Made by a program: the position numbers and the translations under genes. A model generated the notes under the pieces. It was given only the letters and a program-made list of their open reading frames with translations, was not told the origin of the DNA and made no database searches. A stretch of 64,000 nucleotides of DNA from SHZL01 sp963708905. Lineage in GTDB: Bacteria > Pseudomonadota > Gammaproteobacteria > Xanthomonadales > SZUA-36. How positions within the stretch are numbered: the first letter of the stretch is position 1; every line of letters starts with the position of its first letter. Shown here one piece after another: positions 60,069 through 64,000 of this stretch. The stretch spans positions 62,001-126,000 of the forward strand of contig CAVPUV010000081.1 of assembly GCA_963708905.1 (NCBI GenBank), written 5' to 3'.

Positions 60069-62156
60069 ATGCGTCATAGTATTGGTTCCATGGAAAATTC
60101 TCCACTCCATCCCGCAAGTCAATGCACCACCAGCTGCCGGGTTGCCAACCTGCCGGATTTCACTTCCATCCACGCGGACGACGTCTTGCCGGTTCTCAAG
60201 GCGCTGATCGCGGACTACCATTCAGGTGTCGAGCAGTGGCTCGCCCATGGAGCCTTGCCGAGCTGGTCGTTTGTGGAGTCTGAAATAGATTGGTCGGATG
60301 CGATTGATCGGGCCTGGTCGCCGGTTTCACATCTGAATGCCGTGGCCGATCAACCCCGATTGCGCGAAGTCTACAATGCCGGTCTCGAGTTACTGACTGA
60401 GCACCAGAACTGGCGGCAGCAACATCGTGGTATTTTCGAGGTTTATAAATCACTACGGTCTGCTGCTGACTTCCAGCGATTGGCGCCAGCTCAGCAACGC
60501 ATCATCGAGCTGGAAATTCGTGATTTCCACCTTGCTGGCGTTGATCTGGATGAAAATGCCCGGGCAGAATATCGGGATATTGTGATGCGTCTCAGCAGAT
60601 TGGGAACCCGATTCCAGGAAAATCTGATTGATGCAACGCGGGCCTGGACTGTTCATTTCGCAAACGACTCCGCCCTGGCGGGCCTGCCTGAAGCCGAGTT
60701 GAGATTGCTGGCTGAAAATGCGCGAATTCACGAGCAGAGCGGCTGGTTGGTGGACCTCAGCTACCCTTCATATGCAGCCATCATGACCCATGCAGAAGAC
60801 CGGGAACTGCGGCGCCAGGTATATACGGCATATGTCACCCGGGCCTCTGACCAGGGGCCGGATGCCGGTCGATGGGACAATACGCCAGTAATCCGTGAGA
60901 TGTTATCCTTGCGACATCGTTTGGCCCGGCTGCTTGGATTTGATCATTACGTGGCGTATGCACTGTCGACGCGCATGGCCAGACGCGCGGAAACAGTGAT
61001 GGAATTCTTGAGCGGGCTTGCTGCTCAGGCTTTGCCGGCAGCCCGCGAGCAGCTGGCAGCGCTGTCCGCATTTGCTGGTGGCAAAGGCGCCGAACTGCCA
61101 CTCGATCCCTGGGATATGAATTTCTGGGCGGAACGTTATCGACAGGCTGAACTTGATCTGTCCGATGAAATGTTGAAACCGTACTTTCCGCTGGGTTCCA
61201 TGGTCAGTGCCTTGTTCCACATCAGCGGCCGTATTTTTGGTATCAGCCTGGAGCGCGACAAGAGCGTATCTGTCTGGCACAAAAATGCCCGATTTTTCTG
61301 GCTGCACGACAGCGACGGTGAGCGCTGTGCTGGTCTGTACATGGATTTATTTTCGCGCAAGGACAAGCGGGCAGGAGCATGGATGGACATTTGCCGCTCC
61401 CGCCGGAATCTCAAAACCGGGGTGCAGCTGCCTGTTGCATACCTGAACTGCAATTTTCCCTCAGCAACTGATGGTCATCCGAGCTTGCTCACGCACCATG
61501 ACGTGCAAACGCTCTTTCATGAATTCGGACACTGCCTGCATCATATGTTGACCGAAGTGGAATGGCCACAGGTCAATGGCATCAACAACGTCGAATGGGA
61601 TGCAGTGGAATTACCCAGCCAGTTGCTGGAAAACTGGTGTTGGGAAGAGCACCTGCTGGATGGTTTCGCCAGGCACTATCAAAGCGGTGAACCCTTACCT
61701 GCGGAGTTGAAACAGCGCTTGCTGCGTTCGCACCATTTTCACAAGGCGCTGGTGCTGGTACGTCAGCTTGAGTATGCCATTTGCGACCTGCGCCTGCATC
61801 TTGAATATGATCCGGATCATCCGCGTGAGCCCCTTGAAGTGTTGAGCGAGGTGCGCAAACAATACGCTGTTGTCAAAACACCGGACTGGAACCGTTTTTT
61901 ACACAGCTTCAGCCATATTTTTGGTGGTGGATATGCTGCCGGTTATTACAGTTACCTGTGGGCGGAACAACTGGCGGCCGATGCCTGGGAGCGGTTTCTC
62001 GCGGAAGGGCCGTTTAACCCGGTGACGGGCGATTCCGTACGCAGGGAAATATACGCTGTCGGTGCTTCGCGTCCGGCGATGGCATCGTTCAAGGCTTTCC
62101 GTGGACGTGCGCCCGAACCCGGTCCACTATTGAGAAGTTATGGCCTTGAACAGTGA
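60069..62156 (+). CDS. prlC: Oligopeptidase A (M3 metallopeptidase)
   Basis: A 695-residue cytosolic zinc peptidase that clears peptides and signal-peptide fragments. The zinc site is H484-E-F-G-H in VQTLFHEFGHCLHHML with the third ligand in NVEWDAVELPSQLLENWCWEE. GGGYAAGYYSYLWAEQLAADAW is the C-terminal block typical of PrlC. ATG 60069 (GGGGG 10 nt upstream) is used; 60090 is an alternative. Overlaps xthA only if that gene starts at 62140. Confidence 0.95.
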   Translation: MRHSIGSMENSPLHPASQCTTSCRVANLPDFTSIHADDVLPVLKALIADYHSGVEQWLAHGALPSWSFVESEIDWSDAIDRAWSPVSHLNAVADQPRLREVYNAGLELLTEHQNWRQQHRGIFEVYKSLRSAADFQRLAPAQQRIIELEIRDFHLAGVDLDENARAEYRDIVMRLSRLGTRFQENLIDATRAWTVHFANDSALAGLPEAELRLLAENARIHEQSGWLVDLSYPSYAAIMTHAEDRELRRQVYTAYVTRASDQGPDAGRWDNTPVIREMLSLRHRLARLLGFDHYVAYALSTRMARRAETVMEFLSGLAAQALPAAREQLAALSAFAGGKGAELPLDPWDMNFWAERYRQAELDLSDEMLKPYFPLGSMVSALFHISGRIFGISLERDKSVSVWHKNARFFWLHDSDGERCAGLYMDLFSRKDKRAGAWMDICRSRRNLKTGVQLPVAYLNCNFPSATDGHPSLLTHHDVQTLFHEFGHCLHHMLTEVEWPQVNGINNVEWDAVELPSQLLENWCWEEHLLDGFARHYQSGEPLPAELKQRLLRSHHFHKALVLVRQLEYAICDLRLHLEYDPDHPREPLEVLSEVRKQYAVVKTPDWNRFLHSFSHIFGGGYAAGYYSYLWAEQLAADAWERFLAEGPFNPVTGDSVRREIYAVGASRPAMASFKAFRGRAPEPGPLLRSYGLEQ

Positions 62157-62184
62157 AACCGGACACGCATGTGGAAAAGAAAGC

Positions 62185-62967
62185 GTGCTGAAAATCGCCT
62201 CGTGGAATGTCAATTCACTCAACGTGCGCTTGCCGCATGTGCTGGCCTGGATGGAAGTTGCCCGGCCGGACATTCTTGCCCTGCAGGAAACCAAACTGCC
62301 AGATGATCGCTATCCGGTCGCTGAATTGACTGAAGCAGGTTACTACAGCGTGTTCTGTGGCCAGCCGGCTTATAACGGAGTAGCTGTGCTGAGCCTTGAA
62401 CCGGCGAGCGATGTTGTCACCGACGTCCGCGGGCTGGATGACCCGCAACGGCGCATTCTGGCGGCCACTGTGCCAACAGCATTGGGTGAAGTCCGCGTGG
62501 TAAACCTCTATGTAGTGAATGGAGGCGAAGTCGGATCGGAAAAATTTGCCTACAAGCTTGACTGGCTGGAAAAGGTGACCGCATGGTTGGCGGATGAAGC
62601 CGCAGACTATGACAACATGGTGGTATTGGGGGATTTCAATATTGCGCCAGAAGACCGGGATGTGCACGATCCCGGGCTTTGGCAGGAGAAAATCCTGTGC
62701 AGCTCACAGGAGCGTGCGGCATTGCAGCGAGTGCTCGATCTCGGGTTTGCCGACACGTTCCGCCTGTTCGGACAACCAGACGGTGTATTCAGCTGGTGGG
62801 ATTACCGCATGAACGCTTTCCGCCGCAAAATGGGCTTGCGCATAGACCTGGTGTTGGCATCAGCAAGCATGTCCAGGCATTGCATCGCCGCCTACGTGGA
62901 CATCGAACCCCGCCGGCAGGAACGGCCTTCAGATCACGCTCCCGTTATCGCTGAATTCGCTGCCTGA
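62185..62967 (+). CDS. xthA: Exodeoxyribonuclease III
   Basis: A 260-residue AP endonuclease/3'-exonuclease of base-excision repair. LKIASWNVNSLNVRLPHVL, DILALQETKLPDD, VVLGDFNIAPEDRDVHDP and the late RPSDHAPVIAEF hold the metal and catalytic residues. GTG 62185 puts the start at the family norm (MLKIASWN); an in-frame ATG at 62140 overlaps prlC by 17 nt and adds 15 residues. Confidence 0.95.
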   Translation: MLKIASWNVNSLNVRLPHVLAWMEVARPDILALQETKLPDDRYPVAELTEAGYYSVFCGQPAYNGVAVLSLEPASDVVTDVRGLDDPQRRILAATVPTALGEVRVVNLYVVNGGEVGSEKFAYKLDWLEKVTAWLADEAADYDNMVVLGDFNIAPEDRDVHDPGLWQEKILCSSQERAALQRVLDLGFADTFRLFGQPDGVFSWWDYRMNAFRRKMGLRIDLVLASASMSRHCIAAYVDIEPRRQERPSDHAPVIAEFAA

Positions 62968-62989
62968 CTCCAATAATGCACCTGCAGGA

Positions 62990-63026
62990 TGCGCCCATTC
63001 GGCGCGCGACCGGGTCGGGCTTTTTT
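62990..63026 (+). terminator. Terminator-like structure after xthA
   Basis: A GC-rich imperfect stem with GCCC and GGGC at its base is followed by six T residues (63021-63026). It ends transcription of prlC-xthA shortly before the stop of the convergent glutaredoxin fusion gene. The internal pairing is not clean. Confidence 0.45.
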
Positions 63027-63030
63027 GGTT

Positions 63031-63957
63031 TCAATAACGCGGCACAGTTGGGTCAATTTCCAGGGACCAGGCGTCGATTCCACCGCCCACATTGTGCACC
63101 CTGGTGTAACCCTGTTTTCTGAAGTGTTCGGCCGCTCCCAGGCTGGTATTTCCAGTATGGCAGATAAAGGCCAGTTCGGTATCCCGGGGCATCTGCGCCA
63201 GCTGATCCATCATTGCCTGGTCAAGAACTACGGCTGCTGCGATCGCGGCCTTGGCCCGATCTTCAGCACCGCGAACGTCTACCAGCATGATGTTGCCGGT
63301 TTTTAATCGTTCAGCCAGTTCCTGTACGCTCATTTGCCGCACTGCCGGTGGTGCGGCCGGCAGGTGAATGGACAGGCCTTCACCTGTCAGGGATTTGACC
63401 CAGTCAATCACGGCGCCGTTGACGCGCTGGGCGGTGGTGATGTCCATCATCACCGTAATTCCGTTGGATTCCACTGCAATTTGGCCAGCTTGGGCGGGCG
63501 CCAGGCTGAATTGTGATTCCCAGTTGGCACTGACCTGGAAATGCAAGGCAATGCCTTCATGGCCTTGCATGGCTTCGCGGATTTTCTCCGCTGCCGCGTC
63601 TGTGACGGTCATTTCAGGCGGAGTGCGATCCGGCTCTTCCAGTCCCAGTGCCTGGTGTAGCTCGCCGGAATTGAGCATGCCAAGAACAATATCACAGCCA
63701 CCGACCAACTCGCCGTTGATATAAAGCTGGGGAATGGTCGGCCAGTTACTGTAAACCTTGATACCATCACGAATTTCTTCATCTTCGAGCACATTGACCG
63801 CGGCGTAATCTGGCCAGACACTGTCAAGGGCAGCTACGGTACGCGCGGAAAAGCCGCACATGGGCTGCTGCGGCGTGCCTTTCATGAACAGGACAACCTT
63901 GCTGCCTTTCACGTGGCTTTCAATTTTTTTTCTGACGGCTTCATTCAGGCTCATCAT
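63031..63957 (-). CDS. Monothiol glutaredoxin / A-type-like / rhodanese fusion
   Basis: A 308-residue three-domain protein. Residues 1-105 are a Grx4-type monothiol glutaredoxin (CGFS at 34-37, WPTIPQLYINGELVGGCDI), which carries 2Fe-2S clusters with glutathione. Residues ~115-200 resemble an A-type carrier (MTVTDAAAEKIREAM ... GITVMMDITTAQRVNGAVIDWV) but lack the three cluster cysteines. Residues ~207-308 are a rhodanese domain (IMLVDVRG, active-site loop C266-HTGNTS, VHNVGGGIDAW). The combination points to sulfur or iron-sulfur trafficking. ATG 63957 has GGGAG 6 nt upstream. Confidence 0.9.
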   Translation of the reverse strand: MMSLNEAVRKKIESHVKGSKVVLFMKGTPQQPMCGFSARTVAALDSVWPDYAAVNVLEDEEIRDGIKVYSNWPTIPQLYINGELVGGCDIVLGMLNSGELHQALGLEEPDRTPPEMTVTDAAAEKIREAMQGHEGIALHFQVSANWESQFSLAPAQAGQIAVESNGITVMMDITTAQRVNGAVIDWVKSLTGEGLSIHLPAAPPAVRQMSVQELAERLKTGNIMLVDVRGAEDRAKAAIAAAVVLDQAMMDQLAQMPRDTELAFICHTGNTSLGAAEHFRKQGYTRVHNVGGGIDAWSLEIDPTVPRY

Positions 63958-64000
63958 GCTTGCTCCCAGGTACTCGTATCTGAATCGTTCCAAAGCTTGC

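Overview
The window reads as chromosomal DNA from a gammaproteobacterium, probably an uncultured or little-studied environmental lineage. The basis is gene content and order. A Chp/Pil twitching-chemotaxis cluster (pilG, pilI, pilJ, chpA, a CheW-like gene) lies next to divergent gshB and tonB, followed by yqgE, ruvX and pyrB, an order known from Pseudomonas. AmpE, NudE, CysQ, ErpA, NudC, long-form SppA and DegQ also fit. I saw no rRNA, tRNA, CRISPR array, prophage or intact transposase gene. Genes are dense, and overlapping stop/start pairs are common.

Layout. 1-8.9 kb is an accessory-like stretch: a brnT/brnA toxin-antitoxin pair cut by the window edge, an exported catalase-peroxidase, a class III aminotransferase, TspO, a frameshifted glyoxalase-fold gene, small exported or membrane proteins, a retropepsin-like protease and a Phd/PIN toxin-antitoxin pair. 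8.9-18.4 kb (mostly minus strand) holds NnrU, DUF819, a BtuF-like protein, AmpE, NudC, ErpA, a DUF6776-type protein, and a tightly overlapping operon of IMPase-family gene, nudE, cysQ and a flippase-like membrane protein. 18.4-33.9 kb holds rsmE (carrying a small inverted-repeat insertion), the chemotaxis cluster, gshB, tonB, and yqgE-ruvX-pyrB-DNA glycosylase, then trmB. 34-41 kb holds an SLC13-type permease, a CBS protein, glyoxalase I and three tandem NhaD/ArsB-type transporters. 41.4-45 kb is the methyl cycle operon metK-ahcY-metF. 45-64 kb holds isoaspartyl peptidase, a NUDIX hydrolase, a secreted beta-propeller-like protein flanked by palindromic repeats, a flap-type exonuclease, an HNH nuclease, and many envelope-stress and proteolysis genes (degQ, M17 peptidase, MATE pump, pspA, sppA, prlC), dgkA, a Kazal-type lipoprotein, xthA and a glutaredoxin/A-type/rhodanese fusion.

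Themes. Envelope quality control (DegQ, PspA, SppA, PrlC), ion and pH homeostasis (three NhaD/ArsB paralogues plus an SLC13 permease), sulfur and one-carbon metabolism (CysQ, MetK, AhcY, MetF, GshB, GloA) and nucleotide sanitation (NudC, NudE, a second NUDIX, hypoxanthine-DNA glycosylase) dominate.

The most notable sequence-level observations are: a 176-bp element with perfect 18-bp terminal inverted repeats and a CTAG duplication that adds exactly 60 codons in frame to rsmE; a repeated cascade of hairpins whose stems differ between copies but stay paired; a 164-bp palindromic element with a decayed end on the other side of one gene; toxin-antitoxin promoters placed so that transcripts would begin at or next to the start codon; a perfect palindrome that swallows the sppA ribosome binding site; and at least five single-base frameshifts in otherwise well-conserved genes, which may be assembly errors. 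All family assignments were made by reading motifs; no searches were run.
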